A stretch of DNA of 12,500 nt from Chromera velia (Eukaryota; Sar; Chromeraceae), in NCBI GenBank assembly GCA_018398765.1, contig JAHBMJ010000378.1, positions 15,001-27,500 of the forward strand. Reading direction: 5' to 3'. Shown here piece by piece: positions 1-7,057 of the stretch; the first letter of the stretch is position 1; each line of letters begins with the position of its first letter. Under the pieces are notes generated by a model. It worked only from the letters and a program-made list of their open reading frames with translations. It had not been told where the DNA came from and made no database searches. Both the position numbers and the translations under genes were made by a program.

Positions 1-76
1 CTCCTTTCTCCTTCCTCTGCCTTTTTGGCCCTTTCTTCGCCCCCCCACGCCCTCACTACCACTCTCCATTTCCTGC

Positions 77-101
77 TGACTCACTCACTCACTCACTCAC
101 C
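77..101. repeat. ACTC tetranucleotide microsatellite at the exon end
   Basis: About five to six ACTC units on the + strand read as GTGA/GAGT on the minus strand. The first unit next to the exon forms the GTGAGT splice-donor-like sequence, and the same repeat supplies the in-frame TGA at 99-97. Changes in repeat number leave the exon-proximal donor intact but change what follows it. Confidence 0.85.
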
Positions 102-603
102 GTCCTTGTTCTTTGTTCAGGTCTCGTGTCTGTAGTGTTGTGGTAAGGCCGGGCTGAGAGAACAGATTCTTCAGGTACGCCCTCGACCCTGAGGATCCGC
201 CGCTGGTTCCCTTCACTGCCACCGAGGCCTCCGTCGAGGCCGTCTGGTTCCTCCCCTGCTCGTTCTTGTAGCTCCCCCCGTACCCTGCACCCTTGTTCTC
301 GTACGGGCGATTCTGGCGACCTCCATAACCTCCACCGCCGTATCCGTTCGCGCGTCCGTAGCCGCCGCCACCACCTCCGTAGCCGCCCCCTCCGGATCGG
401 TTGTAGGGTCCTCGGGCATTGTCGTAGTCATACCTGCGCCCCCCACCGCCACCGCCGCCGCCGCCGTAGGGGTGTGCCCTTCTCTGGTAGTTGTTGTAGT
501 GTCCACTTCTGTTGTACTGAGACCCTCCTCTGTTGCCGCCGGAGTTCGCGAGCTTGTGGTCGTGGCCGTTCTGCTTGGCGATTGAGGTCGCACTCTTCAC
601 TTG
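97..603 (-). CDS. Glycine-rich RGG/YGG-type protein, downstream exon
   Basis: This minus-strand exon opens after an acceptor-like CAG (intron side 606-604) with codons CAA GTG AAG. It encodes about 168 residues. A short polar lead with Asn, His, Arg and Ser is followed by a run of nine glycines, then Arg/Tyr/Asp-rich spacers and several GGGGYGG-type blocks (roughly residues 45-115), then a Ser/Thr/Gly-rich tail with the less repetitive AYLKNLFSQPGL near the C-terminus. RGG and YGG composition is typical of RNA-binding or condensate-forming proteins, but no RRM or other folded domain is visible here, so that role is inference. Reading ends either at TGA 99-97 or, more likely, by splicing at CG|GTGAGT with the donor GT at 100-99. 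In the second case the gene continues beyond the left edge. The same frame stays open upstream to 771, but that part looks intronic. I do not recognise the gene. Confidence 0.55.
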   Translation of the reverse strand, partial: QVKSATSIAKQNGHDHKLANSGGNRGGSQYNRSGHYNNYQRRAHPYGGGGGGGGGRRYDYDNARGPYNRSGGGGYGGGGGGYGRANGYGGGGYGGRQNRPYENKGAGYGGSYKNEQGRNQTASTEASVAVKGTSGGSSGSRAYLKNLFSQPGLTTTLQTRDLNKEQGR

Positions 604-1193
604 CTGAAGATAGGAAGAACACGAGGCAGCGGAGGAGGGAGGGAAGCCAGGGAGAAGTGGCGAGGAAAGGCAGGGGCATATGTGAGACAAGCCTCCTCTA
701 ACTTGCACAAGAGACAAGCCTCCTCTAACTTGAACAAGAGAAAGGAGCAAACGTTTTCCCTTCCTTTCCACAGGGTTTTCCCCCCGGCCCCTTTCATGTC
801 GGAAGCAAAGAACGAAAGCTGGACTGAGACTTCACGAGAGCCAAGAGAGACCAGAGGGACACGCAGCAACCAAACGAAACACAGAAAAGCGACAGGGACC
901 GCGAGAGTGTGCCAGAAAGGTCCAAGACAAAGGCCTCTCCTGATAGAGAGTGCGGCAGGCAAGGCGAGGGGTGGAGAGAGGCGAAGGTTCTGTGTCTGTT
1001 CTGCTGACAGAGGAGAGAAGGGAGGCCAAAAAAAACTCCCAAGAGGAACAAAGGAAAAGGGAGACGGGGACAGAAAGCGGAGACTGGAGGGGAGAATTTT
1101 CAACTCTGGTTGGAAATCGCACAGACACCGTCTCCTCTGCCAAGGCAAAAGCAAGGGAGTGAAAAAGCAAACGAAGGGGCAGCAAGGACGGAC
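604..1193 (-). other. Probable intron between the two glycine-rich gene exons
   Basis: The sequence between the exons at 1194 and 603 is about 590 bp. On the minus strand it is pyrimidine-rich and ends in TATCTTCAG, a normal acceptor. Long ORFs on both strands here have skewed composition (Ser/Leu/Pro/Phe on minus, Arg/Lys/Glu on plus) and look like shadows of the purine/pyrimidine bias. It contains a 27-bp tandem duplication at 684-737. Confidence 0.45.
684..737. repeat. 27-bp tandem duplication inside the intron
   Basis: Two adjacent 27-bp copies occupy 684-710 and 711-737, each starting GAGACAAGCCTCC. They differ at one base (C versus A near the 3' end). This is a recent local duplication. 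It adds a repeated VRGGLSLVQ-like peptide to the minus-strand frame but is probably not translated. Confidence 0.9.
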
Positions 1194-1313
1194 AGCTCCT
1201 CCAGCGTCTTCCCCGTCGGAATCCGAAAGAATGTCTCCTTGATCCCTAAGGTAGTAGAACCTTTTCTTCAAGTACTCAACCTTTTCCTTCTTCGTCTCAA
1301 AGGGAGTTTTCCC
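1194..1313 (-). CDS. Upstream exon of the glycine-rich protein gene
   Basis: This is a 40-codon minus-strand exon that follows a strong acceptor, a pyrimidine-rich tract ending in TGCAG at 1318-1314. Its product is charged: a Lys/Glu-rich start with KKEKVEYLKKRFYYLRDQG, then the acidic stretch DILSDSDGEDAGGA. The helical-looking basic and aromatic segment followed by an acidic patch contrasts with the low-complexity glycine exon downstream. The exon can end at GCT|GTCCGT (donor GT at 1193-1192), which is phase 0 and matches the phase-0 acceptor at 603. The donor is not a good consensus, so the exact end is uncertain. The next exon upstream was not resolved, so the N-terminus is missing. No family is recognised. 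Confidence 0.45.
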
Positions 1314-1960
1314 CTGCAGGCAAAAGGGCAAAGAGCAAAGACTTACGAAAGTACACACAAAAGCTCATCAGGGGAAGTAAAGTCAACGAATGAGACAAAA
1401 AGCACCCCACAGTCTTCAACACGTCTCCTTCACACAGCAAAAAAACACGAAGGAGACAGCTCACAAAAAGTCTCACAAAACGCCTCTTCCTGGGGTTACA
1501 AACTGACTCCTCTTTTCATCTTTACAAGCAGTCAAGTCCTTCCGCCTGGTGGCCGTCTTTGCCTTCTTTGCTGAAGGCGACAAGAGAGAAAACTCCACTG
1601 AGTTGGAACAAAGATCGCCCTTGTCGATCGATCAGTGGATCAAGAAAGGAGAAAAAACGAGTTGTCAAGTCAAAGCACCAGCCTCTTTGGGCGAAGACCT
1701 TCGCAGCCGAAATGGTCGCAATTCGTCAAATCGAAAAGTGAAGAATGATCTTTGGTCATTGTTTCAGAGAAGGAATGAGAAGGAGGCAAGATGTCAACAA
1801 AAAAAGGGGGCTCCTTTTCTTGCACTGAAAAAATTTGCAGCCTCGCTCACAGGACATCACAGGATGCAGGATACCATAGGATACCCCCGAAGAAGGGGTA
1901 TGCCGGGGATTGCCGGGGCCCTGAAGAGAGAGTTCTATACATGCGTCGATTTCAATACTT
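1314..1960. other. Intron or upstream region of the glycine-rich gene; no resolved exon
   Basis: I could not establish a gene here. On the minus strand there are isolated splice-like signals: acceptor TTCAG at 1575-1571 with donor GTAAAG at 1525-1520, and CGTAAGT near 1349. The ORFs on the + strand are purine-rich and have no recognisable domain. Small structures are present: a 9-bp inverted repeat (1423-1431 with 1449-1457) and the repeat and hairpin cluster at 1861-1920. The region most likely holds further introns, a missing 5' exon, or the promoter side of the minus-strand gene. Confidence 0.4.
1861..1920. repeat. Short direct repeats and a hairpin
   Basis: AGGATACC occurs at 1868-1875 and 1878-1885. 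TGCCGGGG occurs at 1901-1908 and 1911-1918. ATACCCC (1881-1887) pairs perfectly with GGGGTAT (1895-1901) across a 7-base loop. No known RNA family is recognised; the cluster may simply be duplicated GC-rich sequence. Confidence 0.6.
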
Positions 1961-2570
1961 CAAGTTTTTTTTTTTTTTTTAAATATATATTTTACTTTGT
2001 AGTCGTTTTTATTAGATGCAAATGTTGAGTTGGAGGGGATGCAAGTAAACTAGATCGACCCATACATATCCATACGTGCAAACAGAGTGAGTGACATAAA
2101 GAGAAACAAAACGGCGTTCTTATATCGTTATCATACCACGAAGATTGAAGAAGAGCTTTGCCATTTAGTTTTATCAATTCAATTGTAATTTGCATCAAAT
2201 GTTTTTATTGCAATTAAAAGTTATAGTTTTGCTGATTAGAAGAAAAAAAAGATAAAAAATGATAAATAAAATGTTTAATTTTTGACTAGTTATAGTGTAA
2301 CGATGTGACCAATTTAGTATTACTCGAATTATGTAGAATGATAGGTCACGCTATCTATGTTTTGCTGATGTAAATGGGGTCAAAAAAGGAGGGTGTGGTA
2401 GCTTACATAAATTGCAAAGTTGTATGACAATGGAGAGAACGATGAACTAAAACGTATCGCAACTGTGAAAAAAAGGGAAACCCGAGTGGTAAAGATCAGT
2501 AGAGATGGTGAGAAACATTAAATAGGTGGTCAAAGCGAGTCGAGCCAGAGTTAATATGAGAGACAAATAC
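1961..2570. other. AT-rich intergenic island, no gene seen
   Basis: A T-run of about 16 bases (around 1965-1980) is followed by an AAATATATATTTTA segment and then several hundred bases clearly richer in A and T than the rest of the window. Only short ORFs occur, with no family signature. If the glycine-rich gene starts near 1750 this could be its promoter side, with the ATATAT stretch as a TATA-like element, but nothing confirms that. Confidence 0.5.
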
Positions 2571-2574
2571 TGTG

Positions 2575-3680
2575 GGTGACAAGGAGAGCAGCAGACAAGA
2601 ACGAGATAGGCAGACATAAAAGGCAAGCAGGTAAAAAAGAGCAAGGTAGACATTATGGAGACAGGTAGGCAAGAAGCGGCAAGCAGACAAAAAGGAGACG
2701 AGGGGGCATGTTATTGAGGGAGAGAGGCAGACACAAAGGAGACAGGCAGGAAAGGAAGAGACAACGAGGCAAGAAGGAGGTGAGGAAGCATGAAGGGGAG
2801 AAGCAGACAAGAAGGAGACAACCAGCCAAGAGGGAGACAGGCGGGCAAGAAGGAGACAGCGAGGGAAGAAGGAGGCAAGTAGGGAAAAAGGAGACATAGG
2901 CAAGCAGGCAAAAAGGAGACAGGGAGGCGTGAAGGCGAGAGGCAGGCACATAGGAGGCAGCCAGCAAAGGAGGAGACAACCAGGCAAGGAGAAGGGAGGC
3001 AGGCAAGAAGAAAACAGCCAGGCAATTAAGAAGGAGACCGACAGGCAAGGAGGAGGCAGGCAGGCAACAAGGAGACCGGCAGGCAAGAAGGAGACCGGCA
3101 GGCAAGAAGGAGAGGGGCAGGCATGAAGGAGAGAGGCAGGCAAAAAGGAGACAAGCGAGCATGAAGGAGGCCAGCAGACAAAAAAGAGAAAGGTAGACAT
3201 TAAGGAGATAGGTAGCCAAGAAGGGGGCAAGCATTTCAAGAGGAGACAAGGAGGCATGAGGGAGAGGGGCAGGCACAGAGGAGACAGTTAGGAAAGGAGG
3301 AGACATCCAGGCAAGAAGGAAAGAGGCAGAGAAGAAGAAGACAGGCAGGCAAGAAGGAGTCAGGCAGGCAAGGAGGCAAGCAGGCAAAAGGGAGACAGGC
3401 AGACAAGAAGGAGACAGGTAGGCAAGAAGGAGAGAGGCAGGCACGAAGGAGGGAGGCAGACAAGAAGGGGACAGGCAGGCATGAAGCTAGGGCATGAACT
3501 TCAAGGAGGCAAGCAGGCGAAAAGGAGAAAAGTAAGCATTAAGGAGACAGGTAGGCAAGAACGAGGTAAGCAGGCAAAAGAAGACAGGGGGGCATGAAGG
3601 AGAGAGGCAGGCAGAAAGCAGACAGCCAGGCAAGAAGGAGGCAAACAGGCAAAAAAGAGACAGACAGGCATGAAGGAGAT
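2575..3680. repeat. Minisatellite of a 19-bp purine-rich unit
   Basis: On the + strand the tract is built of diverged copies of a 19-bp unit close to GGAGACAGGCAGGCAAGAA, with variants such as GGAGAGAGGCAGGCACGAA and GGGGACAGGCAGGCATGAA. The span would hold a little over fifty units. Some units are shortened or carry small indels. Because 19 is one more than a multiple of three, successive units rotate through all frames, and the consensus contains no stop on the minus strand. This explains the overlapping minus-strand ORFs of Cys/Leu/Pro/Ser-rich peptide (2496-3257 and 2653-3444), which I do not call as genes. Confidence 0.9.
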
Positions 3681-3945
3681 CGCCTCATCTAGTTGGTGAG
3701 ATGTGTCTCAGATGAAGATCAGGGAAGAACGACATTGAGACGCACGAGTCTAGGAGGCGAAGCGACAAAACCGAGAGCGGCAGGCATGCATGATCATGGA
3801 GACGGGTACTGACAGGCGTGAAGGAGACAGATACGGAAAACGGAGACAGGTAGCAATGAAGGAGGCTGGCCTAGGAGGCTGGCCGCCAGGTGAAGAGGAG
3901 ACGAACAGGTAAGAAGGAGGTCTGCGGCAAGCTGGAGACTGTACG
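3681..3945. repeat. Degraded edge of the 19-bp minisatellite
   Basis: After a short unique stretch (about 3681-3775), fragments of the same unit reappear: GGCAGGCATG, GACAGGCGTGAAGGAGACAG, GGAGACAGGTAGCAATGAAGG and GAACAGGTAAGAAGGAGG. Divergence is higher than in the main array, so this looks like an old flank of it. A local AGGCTGGCC duplication sits at about 3862-3883. Confidence 0.6.
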
Positions 3946-4130
3946 AACAAATATATCGAAGCATGCTGGTACTGCGAGAGAAACACGAGACGAGCAGTAA
4001 GGGAAGAGAAGCGAGGCATGAAGAAGAGAGAGACAGATCGTGGGGAAAAAACGATCTCCATGCGGGCCATTGAGAGCTAGGACGGCCGCCACCGTCTACG
4101 GCGACGGGCTCATTTTAATGACGAGGTAGC
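3946..4130. other. Unassigned sequence, no gene seen
   Basis: This is mixed-composition sequence between the minisatellite and the GGATCC repeat block. Minus-strand ORFs of 70-110 codons run through it (3750-4070 and 3871-4092), but their N-terminal halves lie in unique DNA and the rest in repeat remnants. They show no domain. Confidence 0.4.
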
Positions 4131-4210
4131 CGGCCAAGCTGAGATCCATGCCACTAGAGGTGGGATCCATGCCATGTGTCTGTCTGCATGGATAGGATCC
4201 ATGGCAAACC
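4131..4210. repeat. GGATCCATG repeat block, left copy
   Basis: This short block holds repeated GATCCATG, GGATCCATGCC and CATGGATAGGATCCATGG motifs. GGTGGGATCCATGC (4159-4172) and TAGGATCCATGGCA (4193-4206) are each perfect 14-bp reverse complements of sequences in the right-hand block, at 4789-4802 and 4893-4906. The two blocks therefore belong to one repeat family in opposite orientation. Confidence 0.7.
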
Positions 4211-4488
4211 CATATCGCTCGGCAGGCCATGCATTCGAACGAAAAGACAGATACGGGAACGGATAGATGGTCGGTTATGCACACACGACAGAGTAGAAAG
4301 TCATGCAGTTGAATGTGAGGAGAGTGTGAAAGCATAACCCATACCTGAAAAGGCAAACAGGTAATCTGCGTCGAAGAAGCCAGGTGCGATGGATTCCACC
4401 CTAGCGTTTCGTTTTTTTCTTGTCCCCCCGTTTCGTTTCGTTTATCGCGCTCTCATCTAGTGCGGGTGTCCATCCTGCATTGTGGAAG
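4211..4488. other. Sequence upstream of the possible Cys-His exon; nothing firm
   Basis: No gene is supported here. The part at about 4409-4445 contains T-rich and GTTTCGTTTCGTTT-like repeats just before the ATG at 4489 and could be a leader or an intron end. That is inference. Confidence 0.3.
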
Positions 4489-4701
4489 ATGGAAGTAGAA
4501 GACGTTGAGCTGTATGAAGGAGGAGGAGCAGAAGCGGATGCTGTGATGGGAATTTCAAATGGTGCCGCTGCGGAGCAAGGTGGCGCCAATGCGCAACCGA
4601 TGGTCGGGGATGGTCAGAGACTGGAGGTGGAAGGAGAACATGAAGTGAGAGAGGAGAAGGGGTCCAAGTGCCCTCACAACAAGGTGAAGGAACACATGTA
4701 A
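4489..4701 (+). CDS. Possible first exon of a Cys/His-motif protein (hypothetical)
   Basis: An ATG at 4489 opens 70 codons to TAA at 4699-4701. The upstream in-frame part starts only at a non-ATG codon, so 4489 is preferred. The product is acidic and alanine/glycine-rich (MEVEDVELYEGGGAEADAVM at the start), then Glu/Arg-rich, and ends KGSKCPHNKVKEHM. The last part resembles the start of C-x-H-x-(K/R)-x-K-x-x-C-type motifs that occur repeatedly in proteins of some algae and oomycetes, where further cysteines follow. Here the expected cysteine is replaced by the end of the frame, exactly at a splice-donor-like CACAT|GTAAAT (GT at 4698-4699). It may thus be an exon ending at 4697 with its partner elsewhere, or a gene fragment cut off by the repeat that begins at about 4720. 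No downstream exon was found. The alternative is a chance ORF. Confidence 0.35.
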   Translation: MEVEDVELYEGGGAEADAVMGISNGAAAEQGGANAQPMVGDGQRLEVEGEHEVREEKGSKCPHNKVKEHM

Positions 4702-4719
4702 ATTAAATGCCAGTTGTCC

Positions 4720-4910
4720 GACGCTTGTCCGAGATCCATATGTTGGTACAAAGAGATATCCATGTCTCGGTGTAATCGATATCCACATGCATGGATCCCA
4801 CCATGTGTCGGTGCAATTGAGATCCACATGCATGCATGGATCCCATCACAAATTGAAGGGTATACCATGGATCCCACGCTGTGCACGCGGCATGCCATGG
4901 ATCCTAAAAA
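4720..4910. repeat. Repeat of about 40 bp rich in ATCCACATGCATGGATCCCA, right copy
   Basis: Three to four diverged units of about 40 bp run through this block. Each carries a GAGATCCA/GATATCCA start, an ACATGCATGGATCC core and a TGTCGGTG-like spacer. The block is dense in 6-bp palindromes (GGATCC, CCATGG, ATGCAT, GATATC, ATCGAT, CATATG, GCATGC). Parts match the left block at 4131-4210 in inverse orientation. Minus-strand ORFs across it (4555-4833 and 4674-4898) show the same repetition in peptide form and are not called. Confidence 0.75.
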
Positions 4911-5750
4911 AAAGTCAGAACACGCTTAACTGACGTCGCAACTGTCACATGATTTCGTATATTCTTTAGTGTCTCTGTGGTCCTTTGTCGGGCCAGTATG
5001 CATCTTGCTTAGGCATAGGTCCTGTCCGTCTATTATGGCCAATCTGTTGCAAGCGCAAGCCCCTCGGACTAGGTCGCCGCGCCTAGCTTATACTACTCCA
5101 CGGTAGATAAAAATTAATACCTTTCATTCTCCATGTGTTCGCATGGTCAACTCTGCCTATCTATGGATGAGCGTTGTGGTCTTCCTTTTCCCTTCCCCGA
5201 CTTCTTCTTCAATGGGTTCCTTAGCTAGTTAAAAAAAATTGTTTCTCCTCAACATTTCTTTATTAAACCTATTCTTTACATCCATAAATTCTTTTGCATG
5301 CTTAGCAGCTCTTAGTTCCTTTATTATATTTCTTCAATCTGATGTTGTCAGGCTTTTCTCTCCGTTTGTATCTTTTCTATCTCTTAAACATCAAAATGGT
5401 CTTTCTCTTTCTTTCAATTCTCTTGCCAGCACCCCTGCTGACTCCCCCCCCTTCCTTTACTCTTTCTTCTCTGCAAGGCCCACATAGGCCGAAAACTCCC
5501 TTCCAAGCAGCATCTCTGTGACCTGTGTACCGCGGCTTGCCTGAACAATTTTGAAATTTTGTATTGCACGGGGGGGTCTTGGTCTCGATCTCGGTAGACT
5601 TTCGTCCACCACGGGGCTGTGGCTATCCACTGGGATACACTCCTCCGGAGTCAGTCGCATACCCCATATGCATGTCTGCTCCCCCTTCCACTGGGGCAGT
5701 CTAGCAAAACTTTAGTTGTGCAGGATGTCAAATCTATTTTCCTGACTATA
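4911..5750. other. Intergenic sequence, no gene seen
   Basis: Complex, non-repetitive sequence. One + strand ORF of 82 codons (5239-5487) is Phe/Leu/Ser-rich because the strand is pyrimidine-rich, and one minus-strand ORF of 67 codons (5457-5660) lacks any recognisable domain. I looked for coding sequence that would continue the Cys/His exon at 4489 and for tRNA-like folds and found neither. Confidence 0.45.
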
Positions 5751-6654
5751 CCTCTCCCCCTCACCCCTGCCTCTAGCATATGACAGTTCCATTTGACTAT
5801 CACTGTCTTGAAGCCCACCTTGCTTCACGACTTGAGAGCCTGAAACAGTTCTGTCATGCTCAAGGTCTCTCCTGCCTCTCCCCTCTCAGTCGTCTGTTAT
5901 GCACCATATTCGGCCCCAGACAAATAATACAACTGAGTCTGGTGTTGCAACAGTCGCCGCAGCACCGTAGAGCACCCCTACCCCCCCATCCATCACCACC
6001 CTTTTCTTTTCTCTTATATCTCTCTCTTCCCCCATCTCTTCCTTTCTCTTCCTCTCTTTTCTTTCTCTTCATCCTGCCCAAAGAAAACCAGACTTGCTGC
6101 TTGGTACCATTAATTGCGGTCCCAAGCTCGCCAGTGGTTCCTGTTTTCCCAACCCCCTCAACATGTCAGCGGTTCCCTCCTTTCATCTCATTCCCTCCCC
6201 CCTCACCTATACCCTAACCATACTACTAACATGTCATGCTGACCACCGCTTTATCAATCACAGCGGTCTACAACCAGGAAAAAACTTCCTCTTTCGAGCA
6301 GTGAGGGAGAAAACCTAGCTTTTCTTTCCCCTTTTCAGCTCTTCCCACTCTCTATTTCCGTTCGGTCAGTTTCTCCCCTTCCTTCCCTTTCCCACCCTTT
6401 CTGACCAGAACAGGAGCCAGGGAAGGTTTGACAGTCATTTCCAGTCCGGTCTTTTGATATACCAGCCTGCTTGACTGTCACAGCCGACCGAAAACTTCCG
6501 ATTTGGCACCCAGAAGAAACAGTCGCTAAATTCTTGGCGTTATACAGTAACTTGATATTCCCCCGTTTCCCTATCTCCCTGTATTTCTTCTTTCCCCCTC
6601 CTCTCGCAGCGCCTCAGGGGAAAACCTCCAGGGACACAGAGGAAAAAACCCTCC
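5751..6654. other. Pyrimidine-rich region, no gene seen
   Basis: The + strand is strongly enriched in C and T, most extreme at about 5985-6070 and 6320-6400. ORFs such as 5780-6217 consist mainly of Pro, Ser, Leu and Phe and follow from that bias. A 9-bp inverted repeat (TGACAGTCA at 6429-6437, TGACTGTCA at 6472-6480) and the repeat segment at 6117-6170 are the only structured parts I can point to. Confidence 0.45.
6117..6170 (+). repeat. Dispersed 54-bp repeat, copy 1
   Basis: The segment from CGGTCCCAAGC through TGGTTCCTG and AACCCCCTC to CATGTCAG aligns without gaps to 7004-7057, with about three quarters of positions identical by eye. The fixed offset of 887 bases over the whole length argues for shared descent. 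Confidence 0.6.
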
Positions 6655-6749
6655 ATTGAAGAAAGAAAGAAAGAAAGAAGGAAAAAAAGAAAGAAAGAAT
6701 TTTTAAAGAGGAAAGGGAGGAATGTAGGAAGGAAGGAAGGAAGAAAGGA

Positions 6750-6781
<32 letters not shown>

Positions 6782-6841
6782 AAAAAAGACAGACAGACAG
6801 ACAGATAGTCTAAGAAAGAAAGAAAGAAACAAAGAAAGAGA

Positions 6842-6873
<32 letters not shown>

Positions 6874-7002
6874 GAAGGAAGGAAGGAAGGAAGGAAGAAC
6901 GAATGAACGAACGAATGAACGAACGAAAGAAAGAAAGAAAGAAAAAAAGAAAGAAAGAAAGAAAGAAAAGAAAGAATTAAAGAAAGAAAAAAAAAAAAAA
7001 AA
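6655..7002. repeat. Compound tetranucleotide microsatellite ending in an A-run
   Basis: About 350 bases are built almost wholly of period-4 units: long GAAA tracts, GGAA blocks (about 6730-6745 and 6872-6897), a GACA block (6788-6806) and a GAAC/GAAT block (6897-6926), then GAAA again and a 16-base A-run (6987-7002). The + strand is almost pure purine. The ORF on the minus strand (6614-6832) is Phe/Ser/Leu repeat and not a gene. Confidence 0.95.
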
Positions 7003-7003
7003 T

Positions 7004-7057
7004 CGGTCCTGAGCCCTCGACTGGTTCCTCCTTTCCTAACCCCCTCGGCATGTTAGT
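7004..7057 (+). repeat. Dispersed 54-bp repeat, copy 2
   Basis: Second copy of the segment at 6117-6170, beginning CGGTCCTGAGC directly after the A-run that ends the microsatellite, in the same orientation. The two copies bracket the pyrimidine-rich stretch and the microsatellite. Confidence 0.6.

Noticed and set aside
601-1242. A 213-codon + strand ORF rich in Arg, Lys and Glu
   Set aside because: It is antisense to the inferred intron and exon, its composition follows from purine bias, and it has no ATG context or domain.
1526-1759. Two further minus-strand exon candidates (1759-1699 starting at an ATG, and 1570-1526 between TTCAG and GTAAAG)
   Set aside because: They join in phase with each other, but the second ends in phase 1 while the exon at 1313 needs phase 0. 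Without transcript data the chain cannot be supported.
1861-1920. A structured RNA gene or tRNA
   Set aside because: The hairpin and direct repeats do not form a cloverleaf, and no box A or box B promoter pair is evident.
2496-3444. Two overlapping minus-strand ORFs of about 250-260 codons rich in Cys, Leu, Pro and Ser
   Set aside because: They lie in the 19-bp minisatellite, several frames are open at once with the same composition, and no domain is seen. They are a by-product of the repeat.
2575-3680. CRISPR-like array
   Set aside because: The units are contiguous and diverged, without unique spacers of constant length, and the context is eukaryotic.
6058-6073. 16-base identity with 12282-12297, considered as a trace of matching LTRs
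   Set aside because: The match is simple pyrimidine sequence (T/C runs) and does not extend on either side.
5780-6217. A 145-codon + strand ORF rich in Pro, Ser and Leu
   Set aside because: Its composition follows from the pyrimidine-rich tract, and there is no domain, splice context or supporting neighbour.
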